Part shown: one piece after another, positions 7,744-16,863 of the stretch
Numbering within the stretch: the first letter of the stretch is position 1
Layout of the letters: each line of letters opens with the position of its first letter
From: Natrialba magadii ATCC 43099
Lineage (GTDB): Archaea > Halobacteriota > Halobacteria > Halobacteriales > Natrialbaceae
Length of the DNA stretch: 64,000 nt
Reading direction: 5' to 3'
NCBI RefSeq assembly: GCF_000025625.1
Contig: NC_013922.1
Span: 2,418,001-2,482,000 of the forward strand
The notes under the pieces: model-generated
Told to the model about the DNA's origin: nothing
The model's input: only the letters and a program-made list of their open reading frames with translations
The model's database searches: none
Made by a program: the position numbers and the translations under genes

Positions 7744-8976
7744 ATGTCCCCTCCAGCAGACGGTCGGGTCCCCACTCGCCACTATCTGGTGGTCGTTCTC
7801 GTTCCGCTTCTGGTTCTTCTCGCAGGCTGTACGGGGCCGCTCGCCAGTGACCTCTCAGCAAGTGATCTCGAGACGGAGTTTGACGAGACCACCCCACCTG
7901 CCGAGGTGAGCGCGACCGTCGAAATCCGCGAAGAAATCGACGGCGACGTTCGCGAACGCACAGAGGCAGTCTGGCTGCGCGACGATGGTGCCGTCCGAAC
8001 CGATCCGGTCAGCGATTCGAACGGCGATCCGGGAACCCTCACCGTCAGCGACGGGGAAACCCGCTGGCATCACGACCGCGCCACCGGTTCGACGACAGCG
8101 ATCGAGGTCGATCCGGACGCGTCGTCGTGGCTCGACGGCCTCTACGGCCAACAGGAGCGCTACCTCGCGGCGTACGACCTCACCGAGGCGACGGAGACGA
8201 CCGTCGAGAACCGCGACAGCTACCACCTCACGTTCGAGCCACCGGCGAACGAAACTGTCGACCAATCCGTCGCGATTCTCGTCGGCGAAACCGCCTACGA
8301 ACTCCCGCTCTCGACCAGCGAAGAGCCATCGGAACTGGGCGTCGACCGCGTCGAGGTCTGGCTCGACCAGGAGACCCTGTTCCCGGTCAAACACCAGATC
8401 TCGGGAGACGACCTGCTCCTCGAGACGACCTACACGGACCTCACGATCGACAGTGAGTTCGACGATGACCTGTTCGAGTTTACGCCGCCGGCTGCAAACG
8501 GCGGCGAGGGCGAAACCAAGAGCGAGGGTGAAACCGAACCGTCGCCACCGGACGACGAGAACGACACCGATTTCCTCCCGCTGCCGACGATCGAGGATCA
8601 CGAGTCGATCGCCGACGCTGAGGAAACCGTTCCGTTCGCGGTCGCAGAACCGCGCCCGAGTACACTCCCCGACCGTGTCGTGTTCGACGGCGTCACGAGC
8701 TACGAGTTCCCCGACGAGGACCGCACGCAGGTTTCGGTCTTCTACCGAGGCGGGGGCGACGGCACGATAACGGTCACGACGAGTGACGGTCCGCGAGAAT
8801 TCGCGACGAACGGCCACGATGTGCCCGTCGGAGACGCCACCGGCTCACTCGAACAGACCCCGCAGGGCACGGAACTGCAGTGGACCTGCGGCGAGCAGTA
8901 CTATTCAGTCTATGTCGACACCCAGTTCGGCGACGACACCGCACTCGAGATCGGCCAGCAACTCGGCTGTCGCTGA
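7744..8976 (+). CDS. LolA-like secreted lipoprotein
   Basis: This is a 410-residue lipoprotein with a Sec-type signal (VVVLVPLLVLLAGC) ending at Cys29. The body resembles the LolA/LppX-like fold of archaeal outer-surface lipoproteins. It has repeated beta-rich units with WLDQETLFPVKHQI and LTIDSEFDDDLFEFTPP, then an acidic linker (about 255-280) and a C-terminal domain ending WTCGEQYYSVYVDTQF...LGCR. The gene at 18423-19592 has the same two-part layout and a similar ending (FWTCSELSYEV...VGCP), so the two are paralogues. It may bind or carry lipid at the cell surface, but this is inferred from the fold only. Confidence 0.75.
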   Translation: MSPPADGRVPTRHYLVVVLVPLLVLLAGCTGPLASDLSASDLETEFDETTPPAEVSATVEIREEIDGDVRERTEAVWLRDDGAVRTDPVSDSNGDPGTLTVSDGETRWHHDRATGSTTAIEVDPDASSWLDGLYGQQERYLAAYDLTEATETTVENRDSYHLTFEPPANETVDQSVAILVGETAYELPLSTSEEPSELGVDRVEVWLDQETLFPVKHQISGDDLLLETTYTDLTIDSEFDDDLFEFTPPAANGGEGETKSEGETEPSPPDDENDTDFLPLPTIEDHESIADAEETVPFAVAEPRPSTLPDRVVFDGVTSYEFPDEDRTQVSVFYRGGGDGTITVTTSDGPREFATNGHDVPVGDATGSLEQTPQGTELQWTCGEQYYSVYVDTQFGDDTALEIGQQLGCR

Positions 8977-9112
8977 CCGAACTGTCCAGTTTTGTGTCTT
9001 GTCCGTCCCGCTCTCCTGTACGGCACCTCCCGACCGACTGAGACCGCGTACTCGAGTAGCCTGTCGTCTCGCACACCTGAGCAGCTGTTGTTCGGTGGTG
9101 GACGGTGGATAC

Positions 9113-9118
9113 AAAAAA
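9113..9118 (-). terminator. T-run terminator after porB
   Basis: Six consecutive T residues on the minus strand lie about 65 bases beyond the porB stop. Archaeal transcription often ends at such runs without a hairpin. A CT-rich run lies just before it. Confidence 0.4.
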
Positions 9119-9183
9119 CGAACGCGAGTCTCTCTCTCTCTCTCACTCTCTGCTGTCCGAACCGAAATACGACTCGACGACGG

Positions 9184-10119
9184 CTACTTGTGCCGTTCGA
9201 GCAGGTCGTAGCTGCGTTCCCACTCGGCGTCGTCGTCGAAGTACCGCTCTGCGAGCGGCTGGTCGGGCAGTTCGCCGACTGCCTTCTTCTCCTGGGTGTA
9301 AGACGGTCGATCGTCGTCGATGTAGTAGCGGCCGGTGAGGACGGTGCCCTCGTTGAGCACGTCTTCGGTCTCGCGCATCATCTCGGCGGCTTCGGCCCGA
9401 TCGTGGACGTCGAAGTCGTAGTCGTCGGACTCCTGGACGTCGACGTAGGGCACGTACTGGCGCGCGTCCTTGTTCCAGGTTGGACACTGGGTCAGGAAGT
9501 CGATGTGTGCGAAGCCGTCGTGTTCGATGGCCTCCTTGATGATCTCCTTGGCCTGGTTCGGGTTGACCGCGGCCGTGCGGGCAACGTAGCTCGCGCCGGC
9601 GTTCAGCGACATCGACAGCGGGCGAAGCGGCGTCTTCGCGCTGCCGGATGGCTGGGTCTTCGACTTGTGGCCCTTGGGGCTGGTCGGGGAGGTCTGGCCC
9701 TTCGTCAGCCCGAAGATCTCGTTGTTGAACACGATGTAGGTCATGTCGTGGTTCTCGCGGGCCGAGTGGATGAAGTGGTTGCCACCGATCCCGTAGCCGT
9801 CGCCGTCACCGCCGGCGGCGACGACCTCGAGGTCGGGGTTGGCCAGTTTCGCGGCGCGAGCCACGGGCAGTGCGCGACCGTGGATCGTGTGGAAGCCGTA
9901 CGTGTCGAGGTAGCTGTTCAGTTTGCCCGAACAGCCGATCCCGGTAACGGTCAGCACTTCCTCGGGGGTTTTGCCGACCTCCGGGAGGGCCTGCTTCAGC
10001 GCCTTCAGGACGCCGAAGTCGCCACAGCCCGGACACCAGGTCGGCTGCGGTTCGACACCGGGCGTGTACTCGTCCCGGTCGATCTCTCGTTCGTCTCCGA
10101 TTGCGTTGAAAGCACTCAT
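9184..10119 (-). CDS. porB: 2-oxoacid:ferredoxin oxidoreductase beta subunit (pyruvate type likely)
   Basis: This 311-residue subunit binds thiamine diphosphate and a [4Fe-4S] cluster. The cluster ligands are C29 and C32 (WCPGCGDFG), C62 (GIGCSG) and a Cys in FLTQCPTWN. The Mg-TPP motif is GGDGDGYGIGGNH. With the alpha subunit it oxidises a 2-oxoacid to acyl-CoA using ferredoxin. It starts 9 bases after the alpha stop, so the two are one operon. The length matches the haloarchaeal pyruvate enzyme better than the shorter 2-oxoglutarate subunit (about 288), but the substrate is not proven. Confidence 0.88.
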   Translation of the reverse strand: MSAFNAIGDEREIDRDEYTPGVEPQPTWCPGCGDFGVLKALKQALPEVGKTPEEVLTVTGIGCSGKLNSYLDTYGFHTIHGRALPVARAAKLANPDLEVVAAGGDGDGYGIGGNHFIHSARENHDMTYIVFNNEIFGLTKGQTSPTSPKGHKSKTQPSGSAKTPLRPLSMSLNAGASYVARTAAVNPNQAKEIIKEAIEHDGFAHIDFLTQCPTWNKDARQYVPYVDVQESDDYDFDVHDRAEAAEMMRETEDVLNEGTVLTGRYYIDDDRPSYTQEKKAVGELPDQPLAERYFDDDAEWERSYDLLERHK

Positions 10120-10128
10120 GGATCTGTG

Positions 10129-12033
10129 TTAGTCACCTGCAGCGGGTTCGATTCGGACCTGTGCGGTCGGTTCGCGCTCTTCCTCGGCAACGTTGACCTC
10201 GTAGCCCTCGACGACCTCGGCGGGCTCGAACGGGTTGCCGTTGTACTTGAGGAGGCTGGTGAGCTTCTCGCCGAAGCGGCCCAGTTCCTTCTGCAGCAGG
10301 CCGCGGAACTGTGCGCTGGCGTTCATCTCGACGACCATCGCCTCGTCGACGCTCTCTAAGAACTCCGTCACTTCCTGCTCTGGGAACGGCATCATGTCCG
10401 AGACGCTGAGCCCGCGGACGGAGTGGCCGTCCGCGTTCAGGCGATCGACTGCCTCTTCGACGGCACCCTGGCTCGATCCCCACGTGATGATACCGTACTC
10501 GGCGTCTTCCTCGCCGAAGTAGGTCTGCGTGGAGTCGCGTTCCTCGTCGAGTTCGGTCCGGATCGCCTCGAGCTTCTCGAGACGCCGGTCCATCTGAGCG
10601 ACTCGGTTGTCGGGGTCCTCGCTGATGTGGCCGACTGGGCTGTGTTCGTTACCCGTCGCGAGGTAGCGCCCGTTCTTCTGGCCGGGCAGCGAGCGCGGTG
10701 CGACGCCGTCCTCGGCGGTTTCGTAGTTGAAGCGCTTGAACTTCCCGGAGTTGTCGTGTGCGGCCTCCTTCAGCTCTTCTTCGGTCAGCGTCGAGCCCAG
10801 ATCCGGCGACGGCTCGCGGTCGAAGAACTCGATGTCGACGTTCTTGTTCTCGCCGGAGAGCTTCTGGTCGTAGATGAGCATGACCGGGATCTGGTAGTCC
10901 CACGCGAGGTCGAACGCGAGGCGGGTCTGCTCGTAGGCTTCCTCGATGTTCCCGGGCGCGAAGACGACGCGCTGGGAGTCGCCCTGACTCGTGTAGAGAA
11001 CGTGTTCGAGGTCGGCCTGCTCGGGCTTCGTCGGCATCCCGGTCGACGGACCGGCACGCATCGACTCGACGAGCACCAGCGGCGTCTCGGTCATCTCGGC
11101 GAGGCCGAGCGGTTCGCTCATCAGCGCGAAGCCACCGCCCGAGGAACCGGACATCGCCTTCACGCCGGCGTGGCTGGCACCGACGGCCAGCGCAGCAGCA
11201 GCGATTTCGTCTTCGACCTGCTCAGAGATCCCGCCCATGTCTGGGAAGTTCTGGCTGAGGATGGTGAAGACGTCCGTCCACGGCGTCATCGGATAGCCGG
11301 CGATGAAGCGACAGCCGGCGTCGATCGCGCCGTAGGCGATCGCGTTCGATCCCGAGAGCAGTGCCTGCTCGGTGTCGTGCTCGCCAGTTGGCACGCGAAG
11401 GTCGTGTTCGAACTCGTACTCTTCGTTGACGTCCTCGTAGGCCTCGTGGAGAATGTCCAGGTTCGCCTCGAGTACGTCGCCGCTCATAGCGTCTTCCATG
11501 AGGTCCTCGATGTGCTCGAGGTCCATGTCGAGCAGCGCGGCGGTCGCGCCGACACCAGCGGTGTTGCGCATGACCTCGCGGCCGTGTTCCTTGGCGAGGC
11601 CGCGCAGGTCGAGCGGGAAGACGTGCCAGTCGTTCTCCTCGGCGCGTTCGTCCAGGTTGAGTGCCTCGACATCGTCCTCGCTGACGAGACCCTCATCGTA
11701 AATGATGACACCGCCTTCGCGGAGTTCATCCAGGTTCTCCGAGAGGGGCTTGATTTCCTCGTTGCCGTAGTAGGCCTCTTCCTGCGGGTTGCGGGCGAAG
11801 GAGTCACCCAGCGCGAGCAGGAAGTTGTAGCCATCCCCACGTGACTGTACCTCGTGTTCTGCGGCTCGGATCTCGACGTACGTGTGGCCGCCCCGGATCC
11901 GCGATGGATAGTGGCGGTGTGTAAATACGTTGAGCCCCGAACGCATCAGCGCTTTTGCGAAGTTCTGGCTCGTCGAGTCGATTCCGTCACCGGAACCCCC
12001 TGCGATTCGCCAGATAAGTTCGTCGTCGCTCAT
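10129..12033 (-). CDS. porA: 2-oxoacid:ferredoxin oxidoreductase alpha subunit (gamma-alpha fusion)
   Basis: This 634-residue catalytic partner of PorB has the haloarchaeal gamma-alpha arrangement. The N-terminal gamma domain (about 1-190, GGSGDGIDSTSQNFAKAL) is followed by the pyrimidine-binding alpha domain (from about 210, SNAIAYGAIDAGCRFIAGYP) and a C-terminal transketolase-like domain (ITWGSSQGAVEEAVDRL). It converts pyruvate plus CoA to acetyl-CoA with ferredoxin reduction; a 2-oxoglutarate role cannot be excluded. It is first in the porA-porB operon. Upstream (12034-12130) is AT-richer and probably holds the promoter. Confidence 0.88.
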   Translation of the reverse strand: MSDDELIWRIAGGSGDGIDSTSQNFAKALMRSGLNVFTHRHYPSRIRGGHTYVEIRAAEHEVQSRGDGYNFLLALGDSFARNPQEEAYYGNEEIKPLSENLDELREGGVIIYDEGLVSEDDVEALNLDERAEENDWHVFPLDLRGLAKEHGREVMRNTAGVGATAALLDMDLEHIEDLMEDAMSGDVLEANLDILHEAYEDVNEEYEFEHDLRVPTGEHDTEQALLSGSNAIAYGAIDAGCRFIAGYPMTPWTDVFTILSQNFPDMGGISEQVEDEIAAAALAVGASHAGVKAMSGSSGGGFALMSEPLGLAEMTETPLVLVESMRAGPSTGMPTKPEQADLEHVLYTSQGDSQRVVFAPGNIEEAYEQTRLAFDLAWDYQIPVMLIYDQKLSGENKNVDIEFFDREPSPDLGSTLTEEELKEAAHDNSGKFKRFNYETAEDGVAPRSLPGQKNGRYLATGNEHSPVGHISEDPDNRVAQMDRRLEKLEAIRTELDEERDSTQTYFGEEDAEYGIITWGSSQGAVEEAVDRLNADGHSVRGLSVSDMMPFPEQEVTEFLESVDEAMVVEMNASAQFRGLLQKELGRFGEKLTSLLKYNGNPFEPAEVVEGYEVNVAEEEREPTAQVRIEPAAGD

Positions 12034-12268
12034 AGTAAATCAGTGGCCGGTGGGCCAACCGTAGCGGAGATTTGCCCCACTTGCCCTAAAGCCTTTGCTA
12101 TAGATTACCAAGGATCTATCGTGAAGAATCTATACTCGCCGGCCTAACCCCTACGAACAATCATTACTAAGTGGGCGTAACTGTGCAGAATTGTCCACAT
12201 TTTCACCCCCGATACAGTCCGATACGTGACACTATTTGCGCTGTTGAACGAGCACACGTACACACTCA

Positions 12269-12481
12269 TCATCGGAGCAGCCTGTACACACCGTACCCAA
12301 GACCCACACCAATCACGACTCCAGCAAGCGACCCAAGACGGACGCCATCGTCCTGCCCGACTGTCTGCACGACCAGGACGAGAGTACACGCATATTCGAC
12401 CCCCGCAGTCCCGAGTATCAGTCTGAACTGCAGGTCCGTCACGGCGATTCGTTCGAAGAGACCCAGTAGCCTTAGTATCAT
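12269..12481 (-). CDS. Small two-helix membrane protein
   Basis: The 70 residues (MILRLLGLFERIAVTDLQFR...) contain two hydrophobic helices (about 21-40 and 50-66) joined by a short polar loop (VQTVGQDDG). The family is not recognised. Composition and frame look coding, unlike the alternative frames here. The upstream side (12482-12510) is AT-rich on the minus strand and may hold a promoter. The rest of the 545-bp gap between porA and the VOC gene holds nothing else I can support. Confidence 0.5.
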   Translation of the reverse strand: MILRLLGLFERIAVTDLQFRLILGTAGVEYACTLVLVVQTVGQDDGVRLGSLAGVVIGVGLGYGVYRLLR

Positions 12482-12578
12482 AACACCAACACAAATAAAT
12501 TAGTACGTTCTTTGATGAGTCTCCTCCAATCTCGCACCGAGTAGTTCATTGGCGGACAGTTCGGCGCGGTAAACACGC

Positions 12579-13049
12579 ATGGACACCAACCACGATACAT
12601 CTGACCACGCCGCACCGGACCACGCCGCACCCGAACACGCCGCACCCGAACACGCCGCACCCGAACACGCCGGCCAACTCCACCACGTCGAACTCTGCAC
12701 CACGGACCTCGAGTCGTCGGTCGACTTCTGGGACTGGCTGCTCCGTGCACTCGAGTACGAACCCAAAAACGAGTGGGCGGGTGGCCGCTCCTGGATCAAC
12801 GGGCCGACATACATCGTCGTCAAAGAGACCGACACAGACGATCCGTTCGACCGACGCGCGCCGGGACTGGACCACCTCGCGTTCCACGCGGCATCCCGAG
12901 CGCAGGTCGACGAACTCACCGCAGGCGTCCGCGAGCGGGGTGATTCGAGCGTTCTCTACGACGACCAGCATCCCTACGCTGGCGGCTACTACGCGCTCTA
13001 CTGTGAGAGCCCAACGGGGATTACCGTCGAAGTCGTCGGTCCGGAGTAA
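12579..13049 (+). CDS. VOC (glyoxalase/dioxygenase) superfamily protein
   Basis: This is a 156-residue protein with one vicinal-oxygen-chelate fold (about 33-155). Likely metal ligands are His in QLHHVEL, His in GLDHLAFH and Glu in GITVEVVG. The reaction is unknown; such proteins act as lyases, dioxygenases or resistance proteins. The N-terminal 32 residues are a low-complexity tract of HAAPE units from a 15-base tandem repeat and are not part of the fold. Confidence 0.8.
   Translation: MDTNHDTSDHAAPDHAAPEHAAPEHAAPEHAGQLHHVELCTTDLESSVDFWDWLLRALEYEPKNEWAGGRSWINGPTYIVVKETDTDDPFDRRAPGLDHLAFHAASRAQVDELTAGVRERGDSSVLYDDQHPYAGGYYALYCESPTGITVEVVGPE
12606..12672 (+). repeat. 15-bp tandem repeat encoding HAAPE
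   Basis: Four to five copies of CACGCCGCACCCGAA, some nearly exact, encode HAAPE/HAAPD at the N-terminus of the VOC protein. Slippage would keep the frame. Confidence 0.85.
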
Positions 13050-13126
13050 CTGCTGCGCCAGCTCGCGGCCTCTTCGTGGTGTTCACGGACGGGCCCTGTA
13101 TCCCTGAGTTCCGACCGACGTCGAGA

Positions 13127-13909
13127 CTACGACTCGAGTACCGTCGACGGCGAAACCGGCTCCAGACCCAACTCGGCGGCGTACTCCTCGAGGAACGTCG
13201 CCCGCTTACCGATCTCTCCGGGACGGTGGGAGTCAGAGCCGATCGTCACCGGCACGTCGTACTCGCGCAGCGTCGACAGAAACGCCGACGACGGGTGGAC
13301 GATCTCGGCATCCGTGAGTGCTCGACCCGCGTTGAGTTCTGGGATGGTACTCGAGTCCGCGAACGCCTGGGCGACTCGGCGGTAGTGGTCCGTGGTTGCG
13401 CGGCCGCGAAGCGGCGGGGTGCGTTCGATCAGGTCGACGTGGGCGGCGATGTCGAACAGTTCTGACTCGATGAGCGAGACGAGGGTGTCGAAGTAGTCGT
13501 CGACGACGGCATTGAGCTCGTCGTCGGTCCGCTCTGTGAACGCCGAGGGTATCTGGACGTTATCGCCGTCGACGGTGTGGACGCTGCCGATGCTGTAGTC
13601 GAAGCCGGCATCGTCGAGAAAGGCCTCGATTTTGGTCTCGTCGCGCGGATTGTAGTCCATTTCGACGGCGTCGTAGATGGAGACCGACGTTTCCTCGCGG
13701 ACGCGCTCGATGCCCTCGCGGCGGCGTTCGTAGGTGAGATCGAGGTTGAAGCCGTACAGTGTGCGCATGCTGTCAGCACCGGTACGGTCGGCGACGTTGC
13801 AGTGGTCTGCGAAACCGATTCCGTCGAGATCGGCGGATTCGGCGGCGCGGACCATGCCTCTGAGAAAGCTCCCGTCCGAGTAGTTCGAATGGACGTGGAA
13901 GTCGTGCAT
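13127..13909 (-). CDS. PHP-domain phosphoesterase (histidinol-phosphatase-like)
   Basis: This is a 260-residue PHP-superfamily metallo-hydrolase. Metal-binding motifs are HVHSNYSDG at the N-terminus, FADHCN (about 33-38), a Glu in VEMDYN, SVHTVDG, AAHVDLI and DSHRPGE near the end. The domain organisation fits HisJ/HisK-type histidinol phosphatases and related phosphoesterases. No other histidine gene is nearby, so the substrate is open. It is convergent with the VOC gene. Confidence 0.8.
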   Translation of the reverse strand: MHDFHVHSNYSDGSFLRGMVRAAESADLDGIGFADHCNVADRTGADSMRTLYGFNLDLTYERRREGIERVREETSVSIYDAVEMDYNPRDETKIEAFLDDAGFDYSIGSVHTVDGDNVQIPSAFTERTDDELNAVVDDYFDTLVSLIESELFDIAAHVDLIERTPPLRGRATTDHYRRVAQAFADSSTIPELNAGRALTDAEIVHPSSAFLSTLREYDVPVTIGSDSHRPGEIGKRATFLEEYAAELGLEPVSPSTVLES

Positions 13910-14036
13910 ATCGGAGACACGGCGAACGATGGGTTAGGTGTTGTGACCGATGCAAGTGCGCGCGTGCTGTACGCCGTGTCGCGTTCTCAAACCCCAGAAA
14001 AGCCTGTAACCGGCGCGAGCCTACTTGTTTTGCGGC

Positions 14037-15188
14037 CTACTCGTTTTGCGGGTTGCTCGGATGGTAGTCGGTGTCGTACTCGCCGGGCTGGTCGTCGACG
14101 CGGTCGGGATTGAGCCGACCCGAGAGCAGCATGAAGTCGACCAGCGTCAGCGCGAGCATCGCCTCGACGACCGGCACGCCACGGGGCGGGAGAACGGGGT
14201 CGTGCCGACCGATGACCTTCTCCTCTTTCAGTTCGCCGGTCTCCCAGTCGGCAGTCTGCTGGCTTTTCGGAATCGAGGTCGGTGCGTGGAGGGTGACCTC
14301 GCCGTAGATCGGTTCGCCCGAGCTAATGCCGCCCTGGATGCCGCCGTGGTCGTTCTCGACGGGCGTCGGATCCCCGTCCGAATCGAACTCCCAGTCGTCG
14401 TTTCGCTCCTTTCCGGTCCACTCCGCGGCCTCTGTTCCGAGGCCGAACTCGAACGCCGTCGTCGCCGGCACTGCCATCATCGCCTGCCCGAGTCGCGCCG
14501 AGAGCGAGTCAAAGCGGGGCGCGCCGAGTCCGACGGGGACTCCCTGCGCCTCGAAGTAGATCGAACCGCCGATCGAGTCGCCCTCCTCCTGGTACTCCTC
14601 GATCAGTTCCTGCATTTCGGCGGCCGTCTCGGGGTGTGCACAGCGCACGTCGTTCTCCTCGGAGTGCTCTAGCATCTCCTCGAAGCTGACCTCGGGCGCT
14701 TCGATATCGCCGATCTGGTTGACGTGGGCCTTGAGTTCGATGCCCTCGCGGGCGAGCAACTTCTTCGCGATTGCACCCGCTGCGACCCAGTTGACCGTCT
14801 CCCGCGCCGAGGAGCGGCCGCCGCCGCCCCAGTTTCGCGTGCCGAACTTTGCTGAGTACGTAAAGTCCCCGTGCGACGGCCGCGGCGCGGTGATGAAGGG
14901 CTCGTACTTGCCCGAGCGCGCGTCCTTGTTCTGGATCACGAGCCCGATTGGTGTGCCGGTGGTGTAGCCGTCCTGAATCCCGGACTTGATCGAGACATCG
15001 TCGGGTTCGCCGCGGCTGGTCGTGATCATCGACTGACCCGGCTTGCGCCGGTCCAGGTCGGCCTGAATATCCTCCTCGGAGAGCTCGAGGCCGGCGGGGC
15101 AGCCGGAGATGGTACACCCCATCGCCTCGCCGTGGCTCTCACCGAACGTGGTCACCTGAAAGAGGCGACCGAACCGATTGCCGTTCAT
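14037..15188 (-). CDS. aroC: Chorismate synthase
   Basis: The 383-residue enzyme converts 5-enolpyruvylshikimate 3-phosphate to chorismate using reduced flavin. Signature regions are present: TTFGESHGEAMG (N-terminus), RPSHGDFTYSAKFG, GGGRSSARETVNWVAAGAIA and DPVLPPRGVPVVEAM. The length is typical. It lies among other aromatic pathway genes (aroA 1.7 kb away, tyrA 6 kb away). A 158-base spacer separates it from the gene upstream on the same strand. Confidence 0.97.
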   Translation of the reverse strand: MNGNRFGRLFQVTTFGESHGEAMGCTISGCPAGLELSEEDIQADLDRRKPGQSMITTSRGEPDDVSIKSGIQDGYTTGTPIGLVIQNKDARSGKYEPFITAPRPSHGDFTYSAKFGTRNWGGGGRSSARETVNWVAAGAIAKKLLAREGIELKAHVNQIGDIEAPEVSFEEMLEHSEENDVRCAHPETAAEMQELIEEYQEEGDSIGGSIYFEAQGVPVGLGAPRFDSLSARLGQAMMAVPATTAFEFGLGTEAAEWTGKERNDDWEFDSDGDPTPVENDHGGIQGGISSGEPIYGEVTLHAPTSIPKSQQTADWETGELKEEKVIGRHDPVLPPRGVPVVEAMLALTLVDFMLLSGRLNPDRVDDQPGEYDTDYHPSNPQNE

Positions 15189-15346
15189 TGGCTCCCCCTC
15201 GGAGACGCGGACACTTAGCCCTGCAGGATCCCTGCGAATTTTCGCCGCTGCTGGCGTTCGGGTAGACTCGACTCGAGTCGGGTGCCATCCCTGACAGTCA
15301 CCACTCAGTACCCACCACCATCAGGAAACCACCACCACCCAGCACC

Positions 15347-16759
15347 TTACCCGCGAAGCGAATCCAGCCGCACCGCCGCGAGCGGCACGAGCATCTCCTC
15401 GCGCGTGAGCCCACCGTGCAGGCCGATCTGGTCCCCAACCGCGCTCTCGTCGGTGCCCGGCAGCGGCCACGACAGCCCGCGATTGCGGTGGATGACGAGC
15501 AGGTCGCCACAGCGCGATTCGAACAGCGACGACGGCACCCCGGGGCCGAACAGGTCCCCCTCCAGTGCCACCTCACGAGTGACGATCATCGCCTCGTCTC
15601 CGAGGTGGGTCTCGAGTCGCTCCCGAACGTCAGCGATTCGATCGGGCTGTACGTGGAAGTGGACGTTTCGCGGACTGCCGGTCGGCAGCCGCGGCTCGCC
15701 GTGTTCGTCGCGTCGGAACGACTCACGAATGGCCGGCCAGTCGTCCCACGTCCCCATCTCGATGTTCTCCGAGGGTACGGTATCGACGAGTCCGTGATCC
15801 GCCGTCACCAGTAGGAGCGTCCGCTCGGCGGCGGAGGACTCGAGTGCCCCCACGAATTCCTGCTGGAGCTGCGTCGTGATCGTGGCGAGTTCGTCCTGAT
15901 ACCGGTCGGCTGTCGTCCCTTCGACGTGGGACACCGCGTCGATGGTCGGTTCGTAGGCGTAGATGTACGTCGGCATCCGCGTCGGTGTCGACGTTGCGGT
16001 TGACGACGGCCCCGATCCAGACGACTCACACACCTCTCGGATGGTCGCCGCGAGGTCTGTCGGGTCGTCGTACCCGATCCGCTCTGCGCCGGCCGTGCTG
16101 GCGCGGCTGTACCCCGAGTCCGCGTACGCCTCGGGCTGAATAACGTAGCTGTCGATTCCCTCGTCGGCTGCCCGTGCGTACAGCGTCTCGGCGTCGAACA
16201 GCTCACGCGGGTCCGCGTCTGGCGCGACGGACTCGAGTGGCTCGCCGCTCGTCGTCAGGAACGGAAGCGTCGTGATCACCTGGTCGGCTGATTCGAGGTA
16301 CTGATACCAGCCGAGAAGGCCGTGTTCAACGGGCAGCGAACCGGTCTGGAGGGTCGTAATCGCTGCGGCGGTTTCGGAAGGGTAGATCGAGGTGAGCGGC
16401 GTGACGGTTCCCTGGTCGGTAATCCGGGCGAGCAGGTCGTGGTCGCGATAGTCGCGCTTCCAGTGTTCGTAGCCGAAGCCGTCGAGGAGGAACAGGACGA
16501 CGGTGTCGATGCCGTCGAGGTCCACGCCATCGAAGACGGATTTTGGGAGTCGGTGCTCGAACGTGTCTGAACTCGAGTGCGAAAGCAGCGAGAGCGCGGT
16601 TTCGGGAACGTTGGCGACGCAGTAGTCGTCGTACGCGGGGAACCAGTACTCACCCCGACCGGCATCTTCATCTGTACCGGTATTCCCGTCGCCCCTGGTG
16701 AAATCGCCACCTGCCCGTTGTGTCGTGAACAGCTGTCGTTCCACCGACTCCTGAAGCAT
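15347..16759 (-). CDS. Alkaline-phosphatase-superfamily (nucleotide pyrophosphatase/phosphodiesterase-like) protein
   Basis: This is a metal-dependent phosphodiesterase-type enzyme of about 470 residues. The metal/nucleophile region is VVLFLLDGFGYEHW followed by the catalytic Thr/Ser loop LTSIYPSETAAAITTL. Downstream ligands are YEPTIDAVSHVEG, LLVTADHGLVDT and, near the C-terminus, GLHGGLTREE. The frame is open to an ATG at 16816, but the ATG at 16759 (MLQESVERQ) fits homologues better and removes a non-conserved leader. There is no signal peptide, so it is cytoplasmic. The substrate is unknown. Confidence 0.8.
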   Translation of the reverse strand: MLQESVERQLFTTQRAGGDFTRGDGNTGTDEDAGRGEYWFPAYDDYCVANVPETALSLLSHSSSDTFEHRLPKSVFDGVDLDGIDTVVLFLLDGFGYEHWKRDYRDHDLLARITDQGTVTPLTSIYPSETAAAITTLQTGSLPVEHGLLGWYQYLESADQVITTLPFLTTSGEPLESVAPDADPRELFDAETLYARAADEGIDSYVIQPEAYADSGYSRASTAGAERIGYDDPTDLAATIREVCESSGSGPSSTATSTPTRMPTYIYAYEPTIDAVSHVEGTTADRYQDELATITTQLQQEFVGALESSAAERTLLLVTADHGLVDTVPSENIEMGTWDDWPAIRESFRRDEHGEPRLPTGSPRNVHFHVQPDRIADVRERLETHLGDEAMIVTREVALEGDLFGPGVPSSLFESRCGDLLVIHRNRGLSWPLPGTDESAVGDQIGLHGGLTREEMLVPLAAVRLDSLRG

Positions 16760-16863
16760 AGCCCGTCGTTCGACACACGGCCAATAAGTCCTGCCGGTGG
16801 TCTGCGACGTTGTCACATATCGCCGTTACGCCGAGCGTACTCGAGTAGACCTGTCTGTATCAG

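Noticed and set aside
9127-9150. CT-dinucleotide run as a regulatory element
   Set aside because: It is a short simple repeat between convergent genes, most likely neutral or part of a terminator region.
12144-12494. 116-codon minus-strand frame overlapping the small membrane protein
   Set aside because: It is Cys/Trp/Arg-rich and not protein-like; the other frame (12269-12481) has two clear membrane helices.
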